From Simmondsia chinensis (taxonomy: Eukaryota > Streptophyta > Magnoliopsida > Caryophyllales > Simmondsiaceae), in the NCBI GenBank assembly GCA_018398585.1, contig JAGTTD010000006.1:3546501-3610500 (forward strand): a stretch of 64,000 nt of DNA, in the 5' to 3' direction. Position numbers and translations under genes: made by a program. The notes under the pieces were generated by a model that had not been told where the DNA came from, made no database searches, and saw only the letters and a program-made list of their open reading frames with translations. The first letter of the stretch is position 1. Every line of letters begins with the position of its first letter. Shown piece after piece: positions 1 to 11,129 of this stretch.

Positions 1-173
1 GAAATTTAGCCTAAAAGTATTTAGATTCATTTAGGCTCGTTTGCGTCGAGCTTAGATCATGTAGGCTGGATTCAACATATTGAGTCTCATGTAAGCTGAT
101 GAGCCTACGTACTCGGGCTTCACTAAGCATGCAACTCTTTTTAGACAATACTAAAAACAAGTTGGATATGCAG
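1..173. repeat. Intron or flank with degraded GAGCC-type repeat
   Basis: Bases 1 to about 120 carry repeated 'aggctcg' and 'gagcct' words like those of the hAT-like elements near 4.7, 16.2 and 63.6 kb. This is probably part of the intron upstream of the kinase exon. The element is cut by the window edge, so its other end cannot be judged. Confidence 0.35.
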
Positions 174-398
174 ATGAACACATTGTTAAAAGAGAAGAGA
201 TTAGAGGCGGTAGTGGACAAGAGATGCACGGATGCTGATCCTGAATCCGTGGAAGTGGTTATCGAGATTGCTTCAAGGTGCACGGAAGCTAGCCCAGACG
301 ACAGACCGACAATGAACCAAGTCTTGCAATTTCTAGAACAAGAGCTCATGTCGCCTTGTCCTAGCGACTTCTACGAGTCTCATTCTGATTATTCTTGA
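174..398 (+). CDS. Last exon of an LRR receptor-like kinase (partial gene)
   Basis: This is the C-terminal end of a plant receptor-like kinase; the rest lies upstream of the window. The 74 residues include the subdomain XI signature CTEASPDDRPTMNQVLQFLE (conserved Arg of the kinase C-lobe) and end in a short Ser/Tyr-rich tail (PSDFYESHSDYS). I recall this tail from LRR-RLKs of the FEI / At5g62710 type, but the family assignment is from memory. The exon start is placed at a phase-0 acceptor, 'gatatgcag' ending at 173, because homology appears to begin with MNTLLKE. The frame is open upstream to 99, so an earlier acceptor (143-144) is possible. The stop is TGA at 396-398. Such kinases sit in the plasma membrane and relay extracellular signals. 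Whether the gene is functional cannot be told from one exon. Confidence 0.7.
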   Translation: MNTLLKEKRLEAVVDKRCTDADPESVEVVIEIASRCTEASPDDRPTMNQVLQFLEQELMSPCPSDFYESHSDYS

Positions 399-1177
399 CT
401 CATACAACAATCGCGATCAGTACCTTGTCTTTCTGTATTGTAAGTTGTAATCCCCCATCTCGGGGCCTGTATATTTATACCCATCCAACTTATATGGTGA
501 GGATATCCCTCCCAATGGATACTTTGATTTGGGAGTTTCACTTTTCGTATTTTTCGATCGATAAGTTTTGCCCTTATGGGTTAACTTTACGATGATGTAG
601 AATTCTAGGGCTTAGAATGTCTACGTAGTGTTTTCTGTTTTCAAATTTCACTCTAATAATATAAGTTGAATTTCTCACACAGGTCTGTAGTCAAATGTAT
701 ATTCATCAATGTCATAATTAGTATCATGAAATTAATTATTCCGGATGTTTAAGTTAATAAATCAGATGGACGTTTTGAAAAGTAAAGAGGTAAAGTGTTT
801 GATTTTTAAACTGAAGAATTTTCGTTTTGATTCAAATGATATGAGGTTTTCTGTTACCCACTAAGGAGGTAAGTGAGAAAATAGTGTTGTTTTAGATCAA
901 AAGGTTTAGAGTTTAATTTTCTCTGTGAGCAATTCTTGACTTAACTGACTCCTATGGTGCGTTGAGTGCTATATGGGTTGAGGTTTACTTGAAAACGAGA
1001 TTCCTAGTTAGCAAAAATATGGTTTGTTGTGATTTATTCTTAGTTTTCTTATATTCAAACTATGTATATATGAGGCCTAACATGTTAGCCCAAAGGACCC
1101 CTAAATAACAAATATCTAAACTTTAAATGAAGTTGGCTATATAGCAGGCCTTTTAAACATTTTAGTTCGAATTTTTG
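399..1177. other. Intergenic, no gene seen
   Basis: This is the 3' flank of the kinase exon. It is AT-rich and I see no coding, tRNA or clear transposon structure. Confidence 0.5.
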
Positions 1178-1360
1178 TTTTTTTTGTTTTTTTTTTGATA
1201 ATTAGCGATAAGAGTTGCAATATAAAATAAGTAAGCTCGCAAAAGTGAGGTATGAGTCTGTCAGTATAAAAGCATACAGTAGAGAAATACAGAACTAGTG
1301 AACATCACATCTAAAAAAGGAGGAAAAGGAGAAAATAACAAACGATATTAACTATTTTTA
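1178..1360 (-). mobile_element. LINE 3'-end remnant
   Basis: A T-tract followed by 'ttgataattagcgataaga' reads on the minus strand as a 3' end '...cgctaattatcaaaaaa'. The same terminal motif recurs near 6.2, 10.8, 22.4, 23.9 and 48.4 kb (minus) and 23.1, 25.3 and 40.8 kb (plus). It marks 3' ends of a LINE family with an A tail. Confidence 0.5.
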
Positions 1361-1451
1361 GAAGGCTACCCTATCACTAGAGAGGACTAGTAACAATTTT
1401 CGAATCTACTTGATTTTTTGATGGAGTAAAGGTCAATGTAAATTGTTACTG

Positions 1452-1453
<2 letters not shown>

Positions 1454-1490
<37 letters not shown>
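1454..1490. repeat. (TA)n microsatellite
   Basis: Uninterrupted TA dinucleotide run of roughly 18 units immediately next to the MITE at 1,500. Confidence 0.9.
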
Positions 1491-1493
<3 letters not shown>

Positions 1494-1499
1494 TAATAA

Positions 1500-1858
1500 G
1501 GGTTATTTATTTTAAAGGTCCTTGTATTTATCTCAGTGTACTAATTTGGTCCTTATGTTTTTTATTGTGTGAATTTAGTTCCTCTACAATTTATAATGTG
1601 TCAATTTAGTCCTTTGCTCAAATTTAAGTTAAGTTATTGGCGTAATTTTTAAGAAAGAATCATGTTATATGCAATTAACCCACTACAAATTTATCAATTT
1701 ACTCCATTTAACTCAATCCAAAGTTGAACCATTAAAAATTTTTATTAACAGATTAACATAAATTTTACTCTAAGGACTAAATTGACACAATTTTAATTGT
1801 AGAGGGACGAAATTGACATAATAGGTAAAGTACGAGGACCTTGGGCGTTAATAACCCT
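1500..1858. mobile_element. hAT-like MITE with 8-bp TSD
   Basis: The left end reads GGGTTATTTA...AAGGTCC and the right end is its imperfect inverted copy (GGACCTTGGGCGTTAATAACCC). Direct repeats ACTAATAA lie at 1,492-1,499 and 1,859-1,866. An 8-bp TSD fits the hAT superfamily. The interior is non-coding ('ttggtccttatgtttt', 'aattgacacaatttt'). Diverged relatives occur at about 2,785-3,080, 3,580-4,220 and 15,570-16,142. Confidence 0.65.
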
Positions 1859-1866
1859 ACTAATAA

Positions 1867-2349
1867 AGAATGATATTATTGTACGTTATCTATTACTTTA
1901 CACAATTGTTTGAATGCATCTTGAAGACAACATACTCAGTTATTATTTAATGTAAACTCAAATCATATATTCAAAAGTATTACAACACCGAAGAAATATT
2001 CTGCATCCTCCGATACTAACACGAGAGTGGTCAATCCAGCATCTTTGCGGTGCAATTATCTTTAACAAAGTCCGAAAACTATTTACTCTATTAGTTTCTA
2101 ATATTTGTAAGTTTATTTATTTTATTTTGCGATCAAATTAATCTCCACGTTGTGATATAAATTAGGTAAAAATTACATAAATGAGAAATCAATCTTATTA
2201 TAAGAATAAAACTTTATGAAAATTTAAAACAAAAGAAAATTAGGGGACAAATTTAAACAATGAAAAAAATTACAAAGTTGGACTAATAAGCCCAAGGTGA
2301 GATGGGTTTTGCTAAATGGGCCGAGTGTTGGCATTAAAACAAGTAAAAG
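1867..2349. other. Intergenic, no gene seen
   Basis: AT-rich sequence with no recognisable gene or complete repeat. Confidence 0.5.
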
Positions 2350-2355
2350 AAAAAA
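2350..2355 (-). terminator. Pol III terminator of tRNA-His
   Basis: On the minus strand a run of six T (plus-strand AAAAAA) lies 9 nt past the 3' end of the tRNA, the normal RNA polymerase III stop. Confidence 0.75.
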
Positions 2356-2364
2356 GCATGTAAA

Positions 2365-2436
2365 TGTGGCTGCTGGGATTCGAGCCCAGGTCTCCACGGC
2401 CACAACGTGGAATTCTTACCACTAAACTACAGCCAC
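2365..2436 (-). tRNA. tRNA-His (anticodon GTG)
   Basis: A 72-nt cloverleaf on the minus strand. The 7-bp acceptor stem pairs GTGGCTG with CAGCCAC, with discriminator A (base 2,365). The anticodon arm is CCACG / TT GTG GC / CGTGG, with the anticodon at 2,401-2,403. The T arm carries GGGCTCGAATCCC, a good box B. There is no intron. The G-1 needed by histidyl-tRNA synthetase is normally added after transcription in plants. A T6 terminator follows. It looks intact and functional, and it is not associated with the nearby SINE. Confidence 0.94.
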
Positions 2437-2469
2437 CTTGTTGTTTAAGCTGCAAACTTTTCCATTAAT

Positions 2470-2503
2470 ATAACTATTTATTATTATTATTATTATTATT
2501 ATT
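2470..2503. repeat. (TTA)n microsatellite
   Basis: About ten TTA/ATT trinucleotide units just upstream of the 5S-SINE copy. Confidence 0.85.
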
Positions 2504-2538
2504 TTGGGCTACTTACAATAAGGGTCTCTATAACCTAA

Positions 2539-2780
2539 GAGGGTACCAATACGCAAAGCATCAGATCCCATTAGAACTTTAAAATTAAGTGTGCTTAGGT
2601 GAGAGTAGTATCAAAATGGGTGACCTCCTGGGAAGTCCTCGTGCACCCCTCGGGTTGGGAGTTCTCGGAAACAACATTTCTTCAAAGTAGCACCTTGAAG
2701 GGGGAAGGCTGCGTACATCCATCCCCCCCAGACCCTACTCAGGCGGGAGCCCTTGGAGTACTGGGAGTGTTTCTTTTTTA
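2539..2780 (+). mobile_element. 5S-headed SINE, copy a (full length)
   Basis: It starts GAGGGTACCAA and is followed by a 5S rRNA-like stretch (2,565-2,645: 'atcccattagaact', 'gagagtagta', 'gggtgacctcctgggaagtc'). The body contains GGAAACAAC and 'gaagggggaaggctgcgtac', then 'cgggagcccttgg' and a T-rich end. Imperfect flanking repeats around 'ggtctctata' (2,520-2,536 and 2,783-2,799) look like an aged TSD. The two-part structure (5S head plus RTE-type tail) recurs through the window. Confidence 0.85.
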
Positions 2781-2784
2781 ACAA

Positions 2785-4260
2785 AGGTCTCTATACTTTT
2801 ACCTTTTTGGTCAATTGAGTTTATGTACTTTTAATTGCATCAATTAAATCCGCGCACAAGTGATACTACATCGATTTGGTCCTTAAAATAACACTTATGT
2901 TAAATTGATGAATTTTGTAATGGTTCTACCATGGATTGGGTTAAATTCAGTCATGGGTGAATTTTTAGTGGGTTACCTGCATGAATCTAACATAATTGTA
3001 CATTTCACCATAGGACTAAATTAACGTAATTGTACATATCCAATTTGTATGTTATTGAACACATATATTAAAGACTCATTAATTTATAAAGCTAATTAAT
3101 TTAGGATTTTTTTTTAGTATATAAATGAGTTTTGAACTTATTAATAGATGTGCTATTTGAGTATTCAAGATTTGGTCTAGCCCATTAATAGTAAGCAGTC
3201 GAAGAAATATTATGCAGTTTAGAGGTGTATTATTCATAATTGTTTGAGTAAGCCCTTGGCTAATGGGTGTCGGGTTAGCTGAAGCGTTTGCAGCGAAAAT
3301 GAGATTGTTTGCATTGATGTGCTGAGACGAGCTATCTATAGATATAGTTTGTCTAGTGTTCTCCTAAAAAAGTTGTAATTAATTTTTAAAAATTATATAC
3401 TTTTTGGCATTTAAAAGAATAAGAGTTATTCGCATCTTATGCTCCTTATTTTTTTTTTTTTTTTTACTGTTTTAATTTAGTCATTATCTTTCAATGTATC
3501 AATTCAGTTGTTGTATAATTTCTAAAAATTGACATAATATAGATTGTAGAAAAAATTAATTTAATATAACTAAAAGTAATAAATAAGGTTTATTTACACC
3601 AAATGTCCTTATATTTTATTCATTGTGTCAATTTAAATCTTATACTTTGTTCGTAGCGAACGATAAGAACTTGAGCCCCAAGTAAAAGAGGGCACCGGAA
3701 CCCATAAAAATGCTATCTTTTGAGGGGAAAAAAAGCTCATAAATAGCGACAACGATCATATTATAACGATGGGTATTGGTACATAACAAAGAGGATCACC
3801 AATCTTAATCACAAAACAAAAAAAGGATTAACTTTGAGTCCATTATATCGGATCAGAGTTCGAAAGCAACTCTTTCTGTTCAACCCCTAAATCAAATACA
3901 ACCTAAACAGCTTCTAAGTGTGTCAATTCAATACCTATACACCTGATATTATGTCAATTTAGTTCTTACAGTAAAATATATGTTAAGTTTTTAGTAATTT
4001 TTTTAATGATATAGACATGGGTTGAGTTAAATTGAGTCAACATGTGGATTGGTAGTGGGTTACTCATGTCTAATTTGATTGTATCGTTAAAAAAATTACT
4101 TCTTTAACTTAACCTCAAACACAATATAAATAGTATAAAAATTAGGTTGACATAATTAAAAATATAACGACTAAATTGATATAAATACAAAAGTTATGGC
4201 ATAGTTAATAAATACGGTATGGGAATTAAACAGAGTTTAGTACGTTCATGTATTATTCGG
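2785..4260. repeat. Degenerate MITE relatives
   Basis: Scattered blocks ('tcaattgagtttatgtac', 'gtgtcaatttaaatc', 'atgtcaatttagttctta') resemble the interior of the hAT-like MITE at 1,500-1,858. Ends and TSDs are not recoverable. No gene is seen. Confidence 0.4.
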
Positions 4261-4703
4261 ATTGATATATTAAAAAAATTGGGCAAAAATTTGTTGACTT
4301 ACTAAAAAATTATATATGATCATATTTATTATATAATAACTCATTCTAAAATACTGGTAGAATAGAAATGGATGTAATTCTGTCAGTTTTGACTAATATT
4401 TTTGATGGTGTTACATATCGTAGCAGTAATAAAAAAACATAGTACATAATTAAAAATAATGTACAAGTCAATAGTTCGGGAATCAAAGTGATAAATTTTG
4501 CAAAATATAGAATATCAGTACTTAATTTACATAAGAATATGATTATTTTCAACAAATCTTTTAAGTTTTATTCGAAAAAAATAAGGAGACATTTTATAAG
4601 GATGACACCAAAAAACGCATATTCTACCGTATTGTTGGAAATCATAGGTAAACACCCTTTTTAAATGAAAAAATAGTAATACATGTTTAATACGTTATAG
4701 TTT

Positions 4704-5301
4704 AGGGGGCGTAAACGAACTGAACGTTCAAAGGACTACTTGTGCTCGAAATCGTTCGTGTTCATTATGAGGGCTCGATAGCTTATAGAGCCGAGTTCGA
4801 GCATGCTCGATAAGCTTAATGACTGAGTTCGAACAAGGGGTGTTCAGCTCTCTAATGTTTACAAACGGTTTGAGAAGGGCTCGTTAAGGGATTCGATATG
4901 AGCTCATTAAAGGCTCATTATAAGCTCAATAATAGTTGGTATTAGTTCGAAAGTGGTTCGATAATGGCTCAATAGTGACTTAAAAAGCTCGACTCGTTAA
5001 CAAGCTCGACTCGATTCTAAGTTTGGCTTGGTTTTAAACTCGATTGGGCTCGATAATGAGCTCGACTTGACCTGATAACGAGCTCAACTCGGCTTAATAA
5101 CGAGCTCGGCTCGGCTAGATAAACCTAACGAGCCGAGCCGAGCCGAGTATTTAACACACTAAAATCTTATTGATCCGAGCTCGAACAAGGGTTAGAAATG
5201 TTCGATAAGAGCTCAGCTTGAACTCGAACTCAACAAGCCTTATCAAACACAAGTTCGAACAAAAGGATACTCGACTCGGCTCAACTCGTTTACACTCTTA
5301 C
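4704..5301. mobile_element. hAT-like GAGCC-repeat element
   Basis: The ends are AGGGGGCGTAAACGA and its inverted counterpart TCGTTTACACTCTTAC. The flanks TATAGTTT (4,696-4,703) and TATAGTTA (5,302-5,309) form an 8-bp TSD with one mismatch. The interior is built from 'gagctcg' and 'gagccgagc' words and has no coding capacity. Related copies are at 16,172-16,596 and 63,599-63,990. Confidence 0.7.
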
Positions 5302-5591
5302 TATAGTTACAGGGAATTGCAACAAAAGACGAAAAGGCACGTAACAGGAGAGAAGAGGTCCACGTCATCATGCTGGGAGTGGACCCCACCACGAATATCC
5401 ATGAGCCAATGGCATTACTTGATCGATGCCGTGTCGACCGTGATGTGTCCACGTCACGTACTACCACGTGGCCAATCCTTATTCGCTGTTATTTGTTAGT
5501 GGGACAACTGGGACCAGTAGAGCAACATTTTTTTTTATTTTGAAAATTAATGCCGACTTAATTTGAAAAATAAAATATAAAAAAAATAAAA

Positions 5592-5975
5592 AAAGGATAA
5601 ATTAAATATTAATATTATAAGGTTTGATATATTAATATTTTAGTAATCAAACTTTGAGAAATAATTTTTAATATAAAAATTACGTGTATTTAATAAAATA
5701 ATTTAAATAACAGTATGAAAGGGTACAAAACTCATTATTTGTTGCAAACCCACCATCCCCTCGTTATTTTTCTTATCCATACCGGAACCACAATATTATG
5801 ACATTTTTAGTGAAAAAGATGGATGAGAGGCTAATTTTACGCACTTACACACCACAAGTTGGCCTAATTTATTAAACACATGTAACTTTTGGACTAAAAA
5901 GTTATTGTACTAAGTTTATAAACTAAAAAATTAATACATCAAACTCTAGGGTAGTAATATGTAATTTATCCTACA
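5592..5975. mobile_element. MITE of the GGATAAATTA family
   Basis: It shares internal blocks ('gtgtatttaataaaata', 'gtgaaaaagatggatgag') with the elements at 36,774-37,530 and 38,052-38,435. The right end 'agtaatatgtaatttatcc' matches their terminal inverted repeat. The left end is eroded. Confidence 0.55.
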
Positions 5976-6183
5976 AAATAGTAGGAGTTTTGTTTTTTTT
6001 AATTTATCAGAAAGTTGAGAAAAGTTTAGGGCTATATCTGGAATGAAGAATATACCGAGGAAAGAACTATAAAATTCAATGAAAAGTATTTTCTCGTGTT
6101 TGAAATGAAAGGTAAATGTGAAGGAAAAGAAAATGGATATTGAAAGTTGTGGGGTATTTTAATTTCCAAATACATAAGGAAAT

Positions 6184-7466
6184 TTAGGGAAAAAAGATTG
6201 TAGGACACTTAGGGCAACCATATACATATTTTTTGCTAATTAGTGACAAAGTTGCGATACAAAAGATGTCACATACAAAAGAGACCTGATTCAACTCATA
6301 GCAAAACATGGAACAAAATAAGGATGAAAAAAAAAAACATATAATCGACCAGAGAAACAGGGTTATAAGACAAAACACAGGAAAATAACCAGCAGTGAGT
6401 ATAAGACTATGACCACTACCAGACACTATGGGCTAGAAAAAAGGGAAAGTACTAATGAACAGAAACTAGGGCTGAGGTAAACGGGGAAATAAATTGACCA
6501 ATACCCTAATTCGTCACGGCAAGCACTCAATCACAGCTGATTCATTACCATCAAAGATTAGACCAAGCTTTTTCCAGGTCTCTCACGACATGTTTTGCAT
6601 CAAGAAGCTTATCAGCATCAATAGCCATTTTCCTTCTTTGGTGGGTTCTTTTTCTGTTTACGAGTAAGCTTGACCAATCTTCTCGTACTACTCTCAAGTT
6701 TCATATCTTTCAAAAATTTTTGCAGTTTTTGTTTCGCTTGTTCTTTAAATGTACCCTTTTGGACTTTTCGACTCTTTTTTGACGGTAAAAAGCTAGTGGC
6801 ATGACGTTCAACCACCACCTTCCCCCTTTTTCTCCCTGCCTTACTAAACTCCACCGTGCTCGGCACCTAGACACTTTTCGAAGAACTCTCATCAACAGGG
6901 ATAAAAGAATCGAAACCTAGTGGATATTCGAGCCTCGAGGACCCTATCCAGTCTTTTCCACTCTCCAATCTATCCTGTTATTCCTAGACCAGAACTCCAT
7001 TAATTTGCCTCACGTGAATTGCACTCTTATAGTTGGAATTTCAATAAGATCACAAGCATATGAGGACGAGTAGCCTCGTATGTTTATCAGAAGCTTGGCT
7101 CCCTCCTATCTTGCAATTAGTAGTCATAAGCACATTAAAATAGCCCGTAGAGTACTAGAAGACGTATAAAACTCCTTCCTAAATCTAGAACCTGGCATCA
7201 AAAACAATCCTAATCTTGCTCCCGGGCGAGGGCATGCACAGTAAGGAGAGCCAAATATTTTACGGGCTTCTTTATCCATGACAATAAGGTGTAGTAATCT
7301 GCTCGAGATAGATCTAACCTCAACCTCGTACATGGCATTATCCCACAAAACTAGTATCCCTCCATTACGATTGTTTGGTTGCCCGTACACAAACTTCTCA
7401 AATCCAAAATTTCGGTTTTACCATTTATTTATTCTTGGCTTATCCCAAAATAGTTGCCGTGGTTAA
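6184..7466 (-). pseudogene. Rearranged L1-type LINE fragment
   Basis: Read on the minus strand, 7,400 to about 6,960 encodes a broken AP-endonuclease-like domain. Recognisable parts are GGILVLWDNAMYEVEV and, after frame damage, a piece like LIEIPTI..QFT that corresponds to the G..FTW region of L1 ORF2. Then 6,895-6,618 encodes a lysine-rich segment with KEQAKQKLQKFLKDM, and 6,560s a trace ETWKKLGLIFDG. Last comes a T/C-rich 3' UTR ending '...cactaattagcaaaaaa' at about 6,225. In ordinary plant L1s the lysine-rich segment precedes the endonuclease, so this copy looks rearranged or is two nested fragments. Not functional. Confidence 0.6.
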
Positions 7467-7589
7467 GCTTCCTATTTTTTAATATACTGATCTTGAGTTC
7501 AAAACACACTTCCTCTTCTATCAGCTAGTTTCCTTAGTTGAAGGGGGGGAAAAAAAAAAAAAAACCCTCTTTAACCCAAAAAACAAAAA

Positions 7590-7790
7590 CCAAAATGCTT
7601 ACTATCGAAGACTTTACATGTGAATATATGTAGTAAAATCTCACATAGGAATTGTAAGAGTGAAAATATCAATTTACAAGTATAATGAATTACTCCACCT
7701 ATTGCCAATTCCTTTTATGATGGGATCCTACTAGGACTTATATATGGATCTCATATGTACCAACTTCGTGGGCCAACCACAGTTCATTGC
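7590..7790 (+). mobile_element. TRIM LTR remnant
   Basis: It contains 'gactttacatgtgaatata', 'aaatctcacataggaattg', 'tactccacctattgccaatt' and 'atggatctcatatgtaccaa'. All are diagnostic blocks of the solo LTR at 50,888-51,083. Its terminal 20-30 bp are not recognisable, so it is a diverged or truncated LTR. Confidence 0.6.
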
Positions 7791-7799
7791 TTAAAAAAA

Positions 7800-8843
7800 A
7801 AAACTCCCGCCAAGATAGACCAGCTCAAATGCTTACCAAAGCTAAAATGCTTATTATTATTATTTAAAAAAATAAAAAAAAAGTGTGCACATCTCCATCC
7901 ATTTTGATATGGGTTATCAACTGAATGCGACTTAAATATTATCCAAGCTTATATAAATATTATAAAAAACTATATATTATCTTATATTATTATTATATAT
8001 TTGTGCATTAATTCATTTTAATATAGCCCACAAGTATAAAAAGCAAGAACCACAATGAAAAAGTTACCATATGATGCAACCCATTAATATAAAAATACTT
8101 TAGAAAAAAGTTGAGCGAGCACCATGGAAAATAAAATAATAATTAAAGCTTGACTTTGAGCTTTGAAACAATCCAAGATTTATACACCTAAGCTAATTTT
8201 ATTTTATGATCCTTCATTTGGATTTTTATGGGTTTTATACCCGGTCTAATTTGAGTTATAAGTAATAAATAGAATATTTTTTATTACTAAACCGCCTAAA
8301 TTTCAAGTGCGCGTTTAAAAAAAAGTAATCTAATTTTTTTAATTTTTCAATGTTACATCCTAATGTGGTACTATTAACATCCGTTAGTTTTTTTTGCTGA
8401 CTTAGTGTCGTGATAAGCGTATCTTTTCTTTCTCTTGGTGTCGTAGATGCGCTAATGACTCAGCCCATGAAGTGGTTAAGTATCATAGTTTGGAAGCTTG
8501 TTCCCATTATTGAGTAGATTCCCCCCCTCTCTCAGTTTTGGCTGTGTACATGAATGATCGAGAGTTATGTTAGAAAAATTGTATATTTTATTTTAGTAAT
8601 TTAAAAATTATTTATATTACTATTTTTACTTGAAAAAAGTTTTAATACTGTTTTATTTTCTATACTGAAAATATATTACTCTAAATAAAGATTTGGATAA
8701 AGTTGTTGAGAGATATTCTCCCCGAAATCAAAGTCATGCTGGTTACTCTCCGTTGGTTGAGAGAATTAAGGATTGCCGTTATTTTGACCATAAAATTATG
8801 GAGGTTTATTGCATATATTTTCGGTATATATATTCATTTACTT
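7800..8843. other. Intergenic with MITE fragment
   Basis: Mostly unannotatable AT-rich DNA. About 8,300-8,410 resembles part of the MITE at 20,211-20,912 ('ttacatcctaatgtgg', 'taacatccgttagtttttt'). Confidence 0.4.
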
Positions 8844-8861
8844 AAGCACAAAAAATACGAT

Positions 8862-9036
8862 GTCCCTTAGAGACATAGCAAAGTGGTTTGTAACGCCGGA
8901 TGCCAACGGGATGGCCCGGGTTTGATTCCCACTAAGCTCAAAGTGGGCCTCTTTATGAGGTGCTTTAGGGGTATTATCCCCCTCCCCCTCCCCCTCCCCC
9001 TCCCCCTGTCCTTACCATTATTTTTAAAAAAAAAAA
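8862..9036 (+). mobile_element. tRNA-derived SINE with perfect 18-bp TSD
   Basis: Perfect 18-bp direct repeats ending 'cacaaaaaatacgat' flank the element (8,844-8,861 and 9,037-9,054). The head carries Pol III box A TAGCAAAGTGG (8,876-8,886) and box B GGTTTGATTCC (8,919-8,929). The body ends in a (CCCCCT)n array (about 8,979-9,006), 'tgtccttaccatta' and an A tract. The identical TSDs argue for a young insertion. Confidence 0.85.
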
Positions 9037-9970
9037 AAGCACAAAAAATACGATATAATGAAAAATCTTTTATCAGTTCTCCGCAGTATACTCTCTCTTT
9101 CTATGTAAAACTGTGAGCCACAGTAATTGAGGTTCGGGGATCTTTATTTCTGCACAAAATAAGGTCCAACAGGTTGTTGAATCCTGGGAAAGAAGCGCAC
9201 TTAATTGAAAGATTAGACTCATGTAGGAGGGGCATTTCCTTTCCAAGGAGAGCGTTCTCACGTGCCTCAATATAAAGATATATTTTCTCTAAACCTTTTC
9301 CATTTGATTAGTCTTCCACATGTTATTATTGTTTATACTGGATTGTATGATTTAATGAAATTCATGTTCTATATTGTTATCTCGTTATGATGTTATATTA
9401 TTCATGTTTTAGATTGATGTAATGTCATTCATGTTAATGTTTAAAAATTGTTTGATGTATATCATGAAAAATATTTCAAACAAGTTATGATATCGCCTTT
9501 GGGCTTTTTGACCAAAAAATAAAATAAAATAAAAAATTCATATTTGTTTTATAATGGGGTTTTTTTTTTTTTTTTTGTGCATTTTACTATCTATCATTTA
9601 ACGACATAAATCTTTTTTGCTTTTAACCACCTAAAAAATATTTTTGGTTGCAAATGACCCCCGGATGGAATATTCTATTAGAAAAAAAAAAAAGAATATT
9701 CCATCCAATTTTGGAATATTCTGCTTTCATTTCTGATTTTAGTATTATATGCAGATAATCATCTGTATTTTATGATGTATTGCTTTTAATGACCCGTGTT
9801 TTATAATATATAGCTTTTTACCACCTGATTATTATTTTTTCATTATTTAACTAAAAGCTTTTAACCACATTTTACAGAAATATTCTCGGAAATTTGTGTG
9901 TCGATATATAGAATATGTGTGTGAAAACACAGTTTTATAGAACCCATAGCTTGCGTCTGTGTGTCAACAC

Positions 9971-10558
9971 TAGGGGTGGCAAACATGACGTGTTGTGTCG
10001 TGTTCGTATACGCGTTATACAAGGGGCCTTAGAAATGGCGTCAACCCGAACCCGAGCCGTTTATTATACAGCTTAGGAACTCTCAATCCTGGTCCAACCC
10101 AATTATTAAACGGGTAACTGGCAAGTTATCCATTTAAATTATATTTGTATTTTTCCAATAAACACTAGTTTGTCAACTTATAACATGTAAATAATACAGT
10201 TAACGATTTATACTAGCAGTAAATATATTATATAGTTTTAATTATTTTTAAACTACAAATTAACATTAGTAAACATAGTTTAAATTATCTTGTATGGGAT
10301 AGACTATTAAAAATTTATACACAATAACAGTGGTATAGCACTCAAATAACTAATGTGTCTATATAAACAGGTCAAGTGTGTTGAAAACAGGTTAAATAGG
10401 CCAAACGCAAATTTAACCCAAATATCTAAACGAGTTAAACGGGTCAACCCAAATTCAACCCGGCTTCAAAAGCCCCGCCCAAACCCGTTGTATTCATGAC
10501 ATGTTCGTGTTATGTTATTATATCGTGTCAAATTTTTTCAGGTCTATTTGACACACAT
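9971..10558. mobile_element. Nested GGGTGGCAAA-type repeat
   Basis: It begins 'aggggtggcaaacatgacg' and ends near 'ctatttgacacacatgg', an imperfect inverted match. The interior has 'acccgaacccgagccg' and 'gttcgtgttatg' words of a dispersed plant repeat type that I recall as non-autonomous hAT-like. No clear TSD. Confidence 0.5.
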
Positions 10559-10749
10559 GGTGCAAGCAGAGATGAAAGAAATGTTAAACATGTTTGACCT
10601 ATTTAAAAAAAAAAATTAAGATATGATTAAAAAATGTGTTCTTTTTATTCAAAAAAAAGTTTGAGATGATTAAAAGCTATATATTATAAAATACGAGTAA
10701 TTATTTACAAATAACACAAAAATTGGATATGAACATGAAATAATTCAAA

Positions 10750-11129
10750 ATTGAAAATTTTTTTCCCGATAATTAGCGACCTAGTCACACTACAATTCAG
10801 GCACTCGAGGTACCGAGCCCTTAGACAACCCGTCAAAAGATGAGGCTCAAGATTACAGAAACAGAAACAATAGGGCTACGAGCAAACATATGCCTAACAA
10901 ACAGGCAGAATAAAAAGGCATAACATGACGGTGGTCAGGTCATCCTTTCATCAAGTATAGCGCTCACCATAGGCAGATCAAACCTATCGAAGTTCAGACC
11001 TAACCTTTTCCCCATCTCAATTACTCGCTCAGCCTGACGAATCTTCTCGACCTCTTGTACACTTCCACCCTTTTTCGCCATATTCCTCTTTGGATGGAAT
11101 ATTCTGTTTTTTCTAATGAAATATTCCAT
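10750..11129 (-). pseudogene. Internally deleted LINE, copy 2
   Basis: On the minus strand a reading frame ends with EMGKRLGLNFDRFDLPMVSA, the counterpart of the segment that precedes the endonuclease in plant L1 polyproteins. It is followed directly by a T-rich 3' UTR ending '...gctaattatcgggaaaaa' (about 10,765). Endonuclease and reverse transcriptase are missing. The same join is seen at 6.2-6.9 kb and 22.4-23.0 kb. Confidence 0.55.

Noticed and set aside
2536..2650. 5S rRNA gene
   Set aside because: The 5S-like part is diverged at the 5' end, is always followed by the same RTE-type tail, and is flanked by TSDs. It is a SINE head and not a 5S gene or 5S array.
5218..5499. 93-codon open frame on the plus strand
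   Set aside because: It begins inside the GAGCC-repeat element and runs across its TSD. The composition is not protein-like and no family is recognised.
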